A model generated the notes under the pieces. It did no database searches. It was not told where the DNA came from and saw only the letters and a program-made list of their open reading frames with translations. The position numbers and the translations under genes were made by a program. A stretch of DNA of 64,000 bases from Ooceraea biroi. Taxonomy: Eukaryota; Arthropoda; Insecta; Hymenoptera; Formicidae. This document shows, one piece after another, positions 1 to 10,854 of the stretch (position 1 is the stretch's first letter; every line of letters begins with the position of its first letter). The stretch lies in assembly GCF_003672135.1 (NCBI RefSeq), contig NC_039512.1, positions 2,636,874 to 2,700,873 of the forward strand, written 5' to 3'.

Positions 1-469
1 GTCAGAACGTGGGTTTAGTAGGATTCTATATCTAGCCTCTATATGTAGCCTTCATGTTCCAATTAGTTTTTTGTTGTAAACATTTATGTATTAGATGCAT
101 TAATTTGTATTTATAAATGGATGCTTTAAATGAAAATAAGCATATTAGGTACGCAAATTATAAATAACTTATAAATAAAATGATATACCAAAATTCGTTA
201 TATCGCGAGGGATAAAATATAAACATGCAATATTTAATGTAATACATTTTACAAGACCGCTTCTAATACTTATATGAAAATTAAAAGTATATATGTTTTA
301 TGATGTCAACTTTTGCACAAACAATAAACATTAATACGTATAAAAATACTGAAATTTTGTGGAAATACAAATTAACTATTTTTTTATTATTCATATGCAT
401 TCATACAGAGGTAATAAATATAATTATAAAGATAATAAACAAGATTAAATATAACTTATATTAACTTAT

Positions 470-499
470 AGTAATCCAGGTCACGTTTAGATGGCAATA
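470..499 (+). repeat. Diverged dispersed repeat, copy 1
   Basis: These 30 bp match 39439-39468 at 25 positions, and all five differences are transitions. The shared core reads like GGTCRCGTYTAGATGRCAATA. It probably belongs to an old interspersed repeat whose full extent cannot be defined here. Confidence 0.4.
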
Positions 500-593
500 T
501 ATTAAACTAAGCACGTACATAGCTAACAGCGCAACATAGCTTCTCGTATATTAATTTTATAGCAGAATGGCAAAAGGCAATCTTTAACGGCTT

Positions 594-617
594 ATACGGT
601 AGGTTTGGGACATCCTG
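594..617 (-). mobile_element. Solo terminal-repeat remnant of a TA-inserting element
   Basis: Read on the minus strand from 617, the sequence starts CAGGATGTCCCAAACC and is flanked by TA (618-619). It resembles the CAGGGTGTCCC terminus of the complete element at 56079-56839. No matching opposite end was found upstream, so this would be a truncated or decayed end. The match is short. Confidence 0.3.
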
Positions 618-686
618 TATATAATGCATATACATATAGACTTTTTATAATATATAAAAAATTTAAAATTATAAACATTTTTCTGG

Positions 687-970
687 TATTATAAAATATT
701 AAAGTATTACGAAAACATTTTAAACAACGCCGCAACGTAACAATTCCACACGATACATTTTGTTATATAATGTAACAGTATTTTACGTGTGTATATATGT
801 ATACATGTATATATGTGTAAAGATGTTAGTTATCCGTATGTAAAATATTTTTATAATACTTGGAAAATTTGTAGTATTATAAAACACGAAATTGCGCGCG
901 TGGTATTACGAAGATATTCAAAACGGAAACAACGCCATAAACGTAATATTGCAATTCCATCCGATAAATT
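687..970 (+). repeat. Degenerate direct duplication (about 75-97 bp units)
   Basis: Two units, 687-761 and 874-970, share ordered blocks: GTATTATAAAA, GTATTACGAA, AACAACGCC, AACGTAA, CAATTCCA and CGATA followed by ATTTT. The spacing between blocks differs through small indels. This looks like an old local duplication. It does not correspond to a coding unit. Confidence 0.45.
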
Positions 971-1444
971 TTCAATAACGAGTTGTTATTCGGGGTGGTA
1001 ACACGCTCGCGTGCGTGCTTGCGTTTTCGAGCTCTGTTTTGCTAGATCGAACGTTTTAACCGACTCGACGAATACAATTAAACGGATTTATCGGAGTGAG
1101 CTTTCATCAGAACACACGTATTCTCTAAATCTGTAATCGTAACTTCGACTGATGCTTAAATATGAAGTGATGTGCAACGAACACCACGCGACATCAATCT
1201 ACATTCTGTTCAGTGTTCCTGTACTCGAAGTGCCGTCAGCAGTTGTGCGCGAAAAAATTTTGCATGGGCCATCGTATAGTTTGCGCTTACCAAATATTTA
1301 GTGGCTACAGCGAATCGGCCGGATTTTTTTCGACTATTGTTCGTTAACCGACGCAAATGCTGAAATACGATGGTGGTATCCATACGGGCTCAATATTGCG
1401 TAAACAGAGAATTTTTGTTGTAGTTAACATGTTATATGTATCTA

Positions 1445-1619
1445 TTGGGTCAGTCAAAAAGTTCAATTCGTTTTCCAATTTTGCAAATCGATTTACGTGT
1501 AATACAAGCAATGTTGATAATGTCTAATCATTATTTGATTGACGAATAATTTCTTTTTATTGAATGCAATCAACTAAAATTTTACGTAAAACTTAAACCG
1601 AAGTTTTTGACTAACCCAG
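1445..1619 (+). mobile_element. Mariner-derived MITE, 175 bp
   Basis: The element starts TTGGGTCAGTCAAAAAGTTC and its other end, read on the minus strand, is CTGGGTTAGTCAAAAACTTC, with 3 differences in the first 20 bp. It is flanked by TA on both sides (1443-1444 and 1620-1621), the target duplication of Tc1/mariner elements. The interior has no ORF. TTGGG(T)YA ends are seen in several mariner lineages, and the full mariner at 31317 also begins TTGGGTCA. It is best read as an internally deleted, non-autonomous derivative. Confidence 0.7.
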
Positions 1620-1621
1620 TA

Positions 1622-4600
1622 TTAACGTTGGCTTCTTTATGATAAGCTGCGCAATAACGGTGTAGTAATTTAATTAATAAACTAGAGAGTCAAGTGTAAA
1701 ATGCAAGTTGAATCGGTAGGATTAAAAGCACGAATAAAAAATACGATCATATTTATCCGAAAAAATTGATATATTTTCTCTTCCTATTTTCCGACCTCGC
1801 AAAAATTTCCATGCACTTTACATGATTATAAACATAAAACGTGTGCGTAATGTTGATCATTTTGAAGCGTACTGACGAGTAGAGTTTCATCACGGCGATA
1901 AAAGCAATCATTGTCTAACACAGTATTGGAAACTAATATTTCTGCATCAGATAGATGCGTCGAAAGGTTGCAACGCACGATATCGATGCAATCAAAACGC
2001 TGTGATGCCATTTTAAATTGGGCCACGATTAAAACGTTCTGATGGCGGGATCCGATATCGTTTCCTCCAATTCCCCGGCTCTCTTACAATATCTCCGCAA
2101 TTAGCGGAGTATTAAATTCGCGGACGTTACTACGGTTTACGAACAGATCGCATGTCTGTTCGACTTGTGGAGCACGTGAATTGTCATTTGAACACGAATG
2201 CAATCAATACCGATATTATTTAATTTTTAGATATTTCAATCTAATATTCTTTTTTATCTAAACGCTGACATGTGCAAACATTTAGTTTTCGTATCGATGT
2301 ATGCGTGAAATATACGTATGAATGTATACGTGTATAAACGCACATACTGATATATGCAAGTATAGCAAGGATTTTTGATATAATCACATACATTTATTAC
2401 TAATTGATAGTAAAAATATGTAAACTGTAATCAGCTGAAATTGGAAACTTGAAATTTCGAGATTGTTTTTGATAGTTCGAAAATAATTTAGTGCACACGT
2501 GGATAATAAATTATGAAGACATCGAGAGATAATAACTAGATAGCGAAGAGTTCATTATTTAGTCATCATTGTATAATTGGGCGATTAACATTTAGGGAAA
2601 TAAAAGATTCACCACTCTAAATGCATATTCCATGATTTATCGCGTGCTTAATCTCTGTTGAAATATGAATGAGTGTGGTTATGCACTCTAGTACGCTCTA
2701 CATAATGCTTGCCCTCTCTCTTTTACAAATAGAATTTATGTATCCAATCAAGAAAAGTGCTATCCTTTCTTTCTCTTTCTCTTTCCAAGAGTAGACACTT
2801 CTTAATTAGAGAGAAGTAATATTTTAATGATGCAAGCACCAGAATATGTGAAAAATTTTAATGCTGCGCAAACTTTTAACAGTCTTCATTATTAGACTTC
2901 AACAAAATTCGAATTTCGTAATAAAATGAAATGTAAAATTAAAAAAACTTTGCAGTCAATTGAGTCTATTTACAAGAAAAACCAAATTGAACTAAAGAAA
3001 GAGAATATGTATGTGCAAACTATCCGTAACCTTAGTAATATATGAGATCGGTTCGATATCCATTCATGAAATGATAAGCGTAGAATATTGTACGCACGAA
3101 ATTTCTACCAGGGATGTTAATATACTTAATATTTGCGAGAATCTATCGACGTGCGAACTGTATCATTGTTTGCTCGTGCATGTCACAAATTAGAATACTT
3201 TAATCAAAACAAAACTTTGCGAATATTCTGCACTCGGGAGAATGACGATGAAAGATTAAATATTGCAAATGCCAATGCATTATCCTTTTTTAAATTGGAC
3301 ATGTTTTTTTAAAAGCGAATTTTTTTTGAAAAATGGAATTGTATTGCGCTAACATTAACGTTGACGATATCGCGTGATATATGAAAAATTTCATAAATAT
3401 TTCAAGATATTAATCCATTTTTATTTTCTATATTTATAACGTATTTGATTTTGATGAGTCTAGGAAATTTAGTTTGTATAGTAGTTATAATATTTTGGTA
3501 TTACCTATCTATACGTTATATGCAAATATCGGCGCCACATTTTATGGATGTTTCGAGTGGATCGCTTCGGAAGTGAACTTTTTTAAGGGACTTGAAAAGT
3601 TTGCAGATAAGTGGGCAATTTGCGAAGATGAACGTTGTCGCTGAAGAATCAACGGACTTATGCATGAAACTTATGATGAAGGTATATCCGAAATTGCAAA
3701 TTATTCAACATTGGCAAACATGTGATTAAATATTACTATTACATGATTACTGAGCAAAACTGAATTAGTAATTAATCATTGATTAATTATTGATTAACAA
3801 TTATTCAGTAACAATTATTGAGTAATCAGTAATCACACATGGGGGTAGTAAATGTCCAGTAGGAATAATTAAGACTAAATTATGTGTAAATCATAATGAA
3901 CTCGTCAATTATTAACTGGAAAATGATAAACTGATGATTATTAATAGATTGCTTAAAGTAAATTAACGCTGCATTAAAAAAACGCTCGAGATATTTTATG
4001 AAATTTATCTTCACTAATCAATTATATAATATTCCACTAAATTATATGAACTAAATAACAACATAATATAACTAAATAAATATTCAATAAATATTCAACT
4101 AAAGTAATCGTGAAAATAATTTTTTTCTATTATCAATGAGACATCAGTTTACATGAACTATGCACGTATATATGCCATTACAACCAGAAGCTGCAGGTGC
4201 GTAACGCGAGATTGTAACGGGACACAGCACGGCCCCCATAAACGACCACGAGGGCTACGACCCACTAAAGAATGCACGTTTCCGAGAATAGCATACGTGT
4301 AGTGTGGCGATTTAGATGTCGACGTCTGAAATGAGGCGCACGTTATGCCGGAATTTTGCAGTTTCGCCGCATCGCGGTCTTCCCCGTGCCTTCCCCTGCC
4401 CCTTGTCTACTCCCGTGCACGGATCACATCTGCGGATGCAATAAGTTGCGTTAGCTCCACTCGTATTTCTCCCGGGCTAACCTTGCGGTACCGTGTATTA
4501 TCATGGTAAGGACCAGGTCCAGAGCTATATCCTGTTGGGATCTCGAGTGGTAGCAACGTGCGCGCGCGCGTGTGCACACACACCACCTAAAGCCCCCTCG

Positions 4601-5912
4601 TGTAGTATCGGGGATCGATTTGTACCGGACACCTGATACGGCGCGTATAGGAGAATTTCTTGCCGGACCAATAAAAGGGGCGGGAAGCTACCTTTGTGCC
4701 CAGTTGAAACGTTCTACGGAACGTTTAAATATAAGAAGACGTGAAAAAGGTGTTAAGAATTAAATAAAAAAATGAGAGAGTTTACATAATTCTTGCTTAA
4801 TTATTATTTCACTCGATATTCTTAATTACGTTAAATTTTGTTAATCTACTTTTGTGTAGTTATTTAGAAGGAACAAGAGGGTAAGAAAATGATATGTCTC
4901 TCTCTCTCTCTTTCTCTATTAATTTTAGGTTCTCCGTTTAATTTCCTCCTCTGTTTCTCCTCTTTGACTCCTGGTTCAGATATTGAGTCAGATATTACTA
5001 GAATGTTTCTTATCATGTGAATGAGAAAGGGAGAGCGGAGGAGAGAAAGAAGGACTCATTAGCGCGGAGAACTATAAATCGTAGAGAAACAACCCGGAAT
5101 TCCGTTCGGTTTCCATAGGAATACGGGGATCTTGTTCAAGTTCTCTATCGGAAGCATATCAATTATAATTATCAGCGATCGTTTAATGTCGTTCACATTC
5201 ATTATTATCTCCGCTGATATTGCATACGTGAGCGGTACTCGATTATCTGTGCAAAAGGATCCTTTAGTTAACTGTTCTTCAACTGTTAACAAATACTAAA
5301 AATATGCTCGTATCGCGTATTAATAAATTAAAATGATCATTTATGAAGACTGATTAACATATCGGCAATTTCATGATTCTTTAAAATTCTCCTTTATTAT
5401 TGCGATAAATGATGTAAAGTACATAAATTCTACATTAAAAAAACAGAATATATAATAATAATTTATATTCGATATATTACATTATTCCACCTCTCCCTCC
5501 TCCACCTGTTATTGCTACCTGATGGAGCAAGCTCGCAAATCTCGAATATCATCAAACAAAAATTTGCACGACGTCAACTTGCGAGACTAAATGCAGAGCG
5601 TATTAAGTTTAGCACGCTTTAGTAAGTTTTATGAATATAGTATCGGCCGTATCTCGCTTGCTCGAGCCCAGTAGCGGCTCGAGCCGGTGCAAACGGGGGA
5701 TGGTCGTTAATTACGCTATGAGAAATTTGTTTAACGTGTCAATTAATTATCGACTCAAGTCGACCAGATTTCGCGAGATTTCTAAAGGCGAGCCCGTGAA
5801 AGCGAGAGATTTCAATTGCCCGAGGCGGCCATCGGGCGCGCCACCCCCTTTTTCTGTCGACATCGTCGTTGCATTTTCCGGTGAATGGACATTGAAGAAG
5901 AGCCTCACTTAC
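1622..5912. other. Non-coding stretch, AT-rich then GC-richer
   Basis: No gene is recognised. From 1622 to 4150 the sequence is AT-rich, including ATTAC/GATTA-rich low-complexity sequence at 3720-3840. From 4190 to 4720 it is GC-richer, with a GC/CA dinucleotide tract near 4558-4588. Short CT-rich runs occur at about 2760-2790 and 4895-4915. From 5630 to 5880 an open frame exists on the plus strand, but it is unrecognised and overlaps the minus-strand exon. Confidence 0.5.
4558..4588. repeat. (CG)n/(CA)n microsatellite
   Basis: An alternating purine-pyrimidine run of GC dinucleotides passes into GT and CA dinucleotides. It is a simple repeat with no associated gene. Confidence 0.8.
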
Positions 5913-6026
5913 CTATCGGGTGTATCAGGTTGTGCAACGATGCCAGTAGCAGCAGGATCAATAGAAACGGGGCCATGACGGCTTCGATTCAAACGTCCAT
6001 CTCGCGTTCATTCACGAGGCTGGTCC
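5913..6026 (-). CDS. First coding exon of a secreted or membrane protein (signal peptide), partial gene
   Basis: On the minus strand a strong acceptor (pyrimidine run, then TTGCAG) opens an exon at 6026, and a near-consensus donor (ATAG then GTAAGTGAG) closes it after 5913. After 50 nt of 5' UTR an ATG at 5976-5974 begins 21 codons plus one base: MAPFLLILLLLASLHNLIHP followed by I. This is a typical signal peptide, with a short N-region and a Leu/Ile-rich core. About two thirds of its codons end in G or C. An in-frame TGA lies upstream, so this ATG is the natural start. Two upstream ATGs are present: one opens an 18-codon frame that overlaps the start, the other a three-codon frame. The phase-1 donor predicts more exons at lower coordinates, probably outside the window. 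The gene family is not identifiable from this piece. Confidence 0.55.
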
Positions 6027-7068
6027 CTGCAACAGAAAAAAGCGCATGCAAGCGTATTAAAAGCTGCCGTGGCTTTCTCGGCGCTGTATGCGCCGCAATG
6101 GACTCTTCACGTCACAGGAACTGGCCTTCATTATTTCGATAATCGATCAAGCATCGTCCCGGACGGACTAATCAATTCATCCGCTCCCACTTCGTGGCGA
6201 TCGCTAACTGCTGACTTTTATATTCTTTATTCTTCTTTTCGTCTCGATCGGAATTTTGTCGTGTCATATCGCAGATAAAAAAAACTCGTACTCGTATGTA
6301 TGGTATGTAAATTTAGCTACTAACGCAAAATCGAAATGCGATGTCGAACGTATATCAGTTTTCATCTTTTGTTATTTCTGTGTTCGAGATTAGATTTGAC
6401 ATAAATAATATTGATAAATAACATATATATAGTTTAAAACTATATCTTTATTATGTTTGTGAATACATGTACATGTCTTATCGTGTATTTTATGTCATCT
6501 CCATAATATGACCTGTTTTATTCCTTAACATAGCCATCGACCTAAACAGTTAATCTCAATCGTATGATCTACAAACCGCGTTTACCTATAAACCTGCATC
6601 GTCTTGATCCTTCCATAAGCTGCTTAACTCTGGCAAGATAATGACATCGATAGGAAATCAATGAAAAAACGACTCGCAGCTATCTATGTTCTACAATTGA
6701 ATATCCTCAAAGATTTCACATACAGAGTTAGGTTGACATATTTCACAATGCTTCCAGATGCAATATCTAGATTTCAGTAATTAGTAGGTGTATTAGTATG
6801 ATAATAATACATTATACCAATAACAGTCCATAACAGTTCATAACAGTCTTTATTATCTTCATCTCAGAATTTTCAATGAAATATCCTCTCTTTTTCTTGA
6901 ATTTCTGCAATTCGAGTAATTATTGATACTCGCGAGCGTAAGAGAGTAATACCGAAATACAAGAACCGCAGAAGAGACGCGCTCTGGTACAAATTGGACA
7001 AATTATTCAAGCGGCCACTGTTCTGCACGGAACCGGCGACTTTTAACGGTATCCTCGTCTTCCTTCAG
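6027..7068. other. Non-coding interval between two candidate exons
   Basis: No gene is supported. There is an open plus-strand frame around 6070-6270 with no splice support, AT-rich sequence from 6290 to 6880, and a short tandem repeat at 6820-6849. Confidence 0.5.
6820..6849 (+). repeat. 10-bp tandem repeat, three copies
   Basis: Three adjacent near-identical units of ATAACAGTYC/T. This is a simple local duplication with no evident function. Confidence 0.7.
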
Positions 7069-7186
7069 GGATGAGAGTATTCACGTGGGGAAGCTTATCC
7101 GCAGCGTGCTCGACTACGCCGTGCTCGAAGTAGCGGGCTGCTTAATGTGGATCATGTTCGTCATTATTAGCTCAAAGGCGAGTTAA
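7069..7186 (+). CDS. Terminal coding exon with hydrophobic C-terminal tail, partial gene
   Basis: A pyrimidine-rich acceptor (CTCGTCTTCCTTCAG) ends at 7068. From codon GAT at 7070 the frame is open for 38 codons to TAA at 7184-7186. The product ends in a hydrophobic segment containing AGCLMWIMFVII followed by SSKAS, preceded by a charged/amphipathic stretch (HVGKLIRSVLDYAVLEV). Third positions are about 71% G/C against about 42% for the first two, which is strongly coding-like. It would be the last exon of a single-pass membrane, tail-anchored or GPI-processed protein. The first base completes a codon split by the intron. No upstream exon was identified, and I do not recognise the family. It lies on the opposite strand to the signal-peptide exon 1 kb away. 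Confidence 0.5.
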
Positions 7187-8692
7187 GGGAGAGGACCGCC
7201 GGGCGCGGAAGGGCGAACAAAAGGCGTATGAGGAGAATAATGGAAGTGAAGAGCTTTCTAACGAGACCGCTTGCGGTTCCTTTAGTCCCATCGCGTCTGT
7301 AGGGTTTACACGCACTCTCTGTCGGAATTACGGTTGATACGTATCACTGCGGCTGCAGTTGCAGCCGGTGCAGGGACTGTCCGACGCGTATCGCTCTGGT
7401 TTTGATTTAATTCACTTGTCAAACATTCATTCAAGTGCGCGAGCCATTGAAATATGGAGTACCCTTGGTTACGAAACTTGACACGTATCAGTGTCCAATT
7501 TCGAGAGCGATTGCTAATCGATATCGATCGCGCAACGCAATATGTGCCAATAACATATACTGGACATTGATAATCTCGGTGCTCTAAGGCATCAAAAGTC
7601 TACAAATCAGTGATATTATAATTAATCAAATTAATGTAACAAAAATGGACATCTGCATTAATATAGAATTATTATAACGTTGTAAAATAAAACCGATAGG
7701 TTTTTATTAATGATATCGATTATATGCATGTAAAACAGACTGATATACGAGCACAGCTTTTTGGTGTTTTTCTTCTATTATATTTTTCTTTTAGATAGAC
7801 ACAAATCTAATTTTGTACCTAATATCGCGAAGTGCGCAGACCCGTAGGAGCCGCTCGTACATATCGTTGGCCGCCCAACACCACCCCAGCTAGCAGATGT
7901 ACGACAAATGCGTTCCCATGTCACGGGGGTTGATTGACACCGACAACGTATCGACAATGTTAATCTGTCTCGCCCAAGGGCTGCATGTTGCTCGCATCAA
8001 TGATGACATCGGGCTGTAACGTAACTTTCATGTAACATCGATGCGATGTTCGGGCGGGGATGATTTTTAACAAAACTCACTCTCGAAGTCGCGTGTTTGT
8101 GTATATCGCGAACGATCGAATTTACATCATCCGTTAAGCGCCACAGGTGCCTCGCAAATATCCAATTTTTAATTCTTCGCGAAGTACAGAGTTTTACCTG
8201 CACACATTTATATCTTTCTTATAAAAGATAAAATTATAGAGACAGAGAGTGAATAATAAATTAGAGTTAATTATTAATATCTAATCACGTTGATTCCGGA
8301 AACGTCCTTAAAACGTGTCACATTATTTCAGATATTTCAGAAAGGAAGATAATAATTCAAGATGCAGAGATGACTCTCGCGATTTAGATTCTCAAGATTT
8401 ATTTTTATTCGGCTTTTTATTCATGATATTATTTTAATGCGGGTCAAATAGGTTTCCGAGACATCACGAGATTCGGATTTAAGAAGAAACAAAACCGAAA
8501 CAGGATAAAATCGTAAAACTGATTCGGGAGCGATTGGATCCATTTCGACGCTGTGACGGGATCACAAAACGCAAATCAACGTCTCAGTTTCTTGACGATT
8601 GGCGGGCAAAGAAGAATCCTCACACAAATCCGTTGAAATCCGTGGACCAACGTGTTGATCTGGATATCGCGGGCGGCGGTCGGGATTACACA

Positions 8693-8712
8693 GAACCGAG
8701 TTTGCTCGGTTC
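8693..8712. other. Perfect 8-bp hairpin
   Basis: GAACCGAG, loop TTTG, CTCGGTTC. It is a perfect inverted repeat in non-coding DNA, with no associated gene. Confidence 0.6.
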
Positions 8713-9870
8713 GCATCGCAAACCGTCAACCAACCTACTTGCCTCGAATTACACAAACCGCGAACAAATCATCGATCGGATTGATTCCGGCTCTACGTGA
8801 ACAGGCCACTACGCTTCAATCGGTCAGACGAAAACGCGCTCGCCACATTAGAGAGAAACGGCAAACGGCGCGTGTAATTCCTTAAAAGAGTGCGGTGCGC
8901 CGGTATGCCGGCACACAAATCGGACAAACGCGAGTGACAGCCTGTCGCGCGTAAATCCTCTCTCTTCATATTTCACTCAAGAGACACGCGCGCGCCGAGC
9001 ATTGCTTCCGCTTTCGTTGCGTCTTGGCTGGTTTCCGCTCTCGAGGCGATCTCGGTACGTCGCTTCCGCCTCCCTTTGTTCCTTGGCGATCGCCCTTTTG
9101 TTCCTGCCTCTCGACGTGCGCGATGACAAATGGTGAATTCTATCAAGACACGAAGACTGGAGATTGTGCGCCTTGCGCGCTCTCGGCGAGAGCGAAGAGG
9201 CGGGAAAAGAGACGATGCTACCTACCTCTCGCTTCAGTCTTGCCTTGTGTCTCTTCGCTTTGATCGAAAGCTACCGCGGCTTTGCAAGATCGAATGCTTA
9301 TTTTACTTGCATTTCCGCGAGTCGAGTTTCGATTCGACAAACGCCACTTTTGCGGGGAGAAATTGATTGACACCGTTTTGGTAATAAGTTAAACTTATTA
9401 TCGATGATGACGTCGGTTCACGCGCTGTTTCAATAATTACCGGCCTATTGTCGGACTAATTGCTGTTTGATGCGTCTGTAATTGTACACTTGAAATGCGG
9501 TCATCGATAATTAATATATCCCGCGTTTTAATCTACTGGAGAACGAAACTGGTAAACAACCAGCGTAAGCTGTATATAATAGCATCTAATATATAACAGG
9601 CCGGAATAATTTACATTTCACTCGGTGAAAATCGCGCGTTACGTTCATACTGGTTCGAGATGCTAACGCTCGCCGGGGAAACGACGTCGTAAAATTTTTC
9701 CTGAATTGGATTAGCGACGCAATTCCTCGCGGACGATAAAACTGTCCTTTCTCCGTTTCTCCTTCTCTCCCTCTCTCTTTTGGAGGATTCTTCATGGAAT
9801 CTCGCACGGATGCGTGGGCACGCACGGATAGTCGAATGGCGGCTGGGAAATTCCCGAGACGTGTAAGCGC

Positions 9871-9895
9871 AGAGAGAGAGAGAGAGAGAGAGAGA
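9871..9895 (+). repeat. (AG)n microsatellite
   Basis: About 12 uninterrupted AG units. Confidence 0.9.
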
Positions 9896-10498
9896 ATTCG
9901 CTTATCGATCCCCGGCAGATGCCGAGGAGGCTTCGCGTTTAATAATTCGCGAGCGGGCGACGAACGGGATATGATGAATGCAAATCGCGCGGCGACGCCG
10001 CATGAATATTCGGGACTTGCCGCGGGCGCGATTTACAATCCGCCAGATAAAAGATATGTATCTTCTGTGTGTACATACACAGGGCGACCCGAGAGCGGCG
10101 CGTGTTGGAAGATGATCACGAGGAATCGCGAGTTCTACGCGAGCGTGCAAGAAGAGGCAATGCGCGCGTTGCAATCGAGCGGCTGTGTGGGACCAAACGT
10201 TTCATTTTGTTTATTGCATTCCTCGATGTTTTATTATTTAATATATGCATTTTAATATGCGAGATGAAAATCGATTGTGTAACATTTTTAGATTAATATT
10301 AGTATCTATAACAATTTTACATAAAATTGTGATAATTAAGAAAGATAATTTTCTGATGGAGAGACATCGAATGTATTCTGAATAAATAAACAAACTGACT
10401 GTATGCATGACTGTGTGCGTGCACGTGTATGCCAATTATGATGTTTAATTAGCGTCTCCGCCTGCTAGAACAGACGTTTCTGTGTTTCTTGTCTCTAG

Positions 10499-10854
10499 CC
10501 CTCGGCACTCTTCGCGTTGATATCAATTTGTCGGCGGTGTGTCCGTTGATTCGCCGGCAGGGAATGTGTTGCAACTCAAACAAGCTGATGGAGCGTCTCC
10601 CACGAAACTCAGCGAGATTTACATCCATTCGTTCGGGACATTTGCCAGGATCTGAGCGTAATCGCGTAATAAAATGCAGCCGAAGTCGTCGTGACAGACA
10701 TTGGTCTCACGGCGAAAATTCCAGGCGTCTTATAAACGTCGGGGTGTTGGGGGGTGGTGAGCATCGGGGGCGGCATCGGGACTGTACAAATTGCTCGCTC
10801 GAGAACGAGAACATCCGACTTGCCCTGTATTTGTGCACGTCGAGCCTGGAATAA
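10499..10854 (+). CDS. Candidate exon after a strong splice acceptor, unrecognised
   Basis: A strong acceptor (TTTCTTGTCTCTAG) ends at 10498. The following frame stays open for about 118 codons to TAA at 10852-10854 and has moderately high third-position GC. The predicted peptide is Cys- and Arg-containing (for example RRQGMCCNSNKLMERLPRNS) but matches no family I know. A possible internal donor (GTGAGC) lies near 10758. ORFs of this length arise by chance in this window, so the case rests on the acceptor coinciding with the start of the open frame. It could equally be spurious. Confidence 0.25.

Larger units (their letters stand above)
1..1444. other. AT-rich non-coding stretch
   Basis: No convincing gene is visible. 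The stretch is AT-rich with short spurious ORFs. It contains a remnant transposon end near 594-617, a 30-bp segment (470-499) that recurs in diverged form at 39439-39468, and a degenerate duplicated block (687-761 and 874-970). From about 1000 the composition becomes more balanced, without a recognisable product. Confidence 0.6.
7187..10498. other. Non-coding stretch, mixed composition
   Basis: No recognised gene. A possible polyadenylation signal AATAAA occurs at 7686-7691, about 500 nt 3' of the candidate terminal exon. GC-richer blocks at 7830-8200 and 8530-9340 carry overlapping open frames on both strands that look like chance ORFs. A perfect hairpin lies at 8693-8712 and an (AG)n tract at 9871-9895. 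A strong acceptor-like site near 7796 is followed by only a short open frame. Confidence 0.5.
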
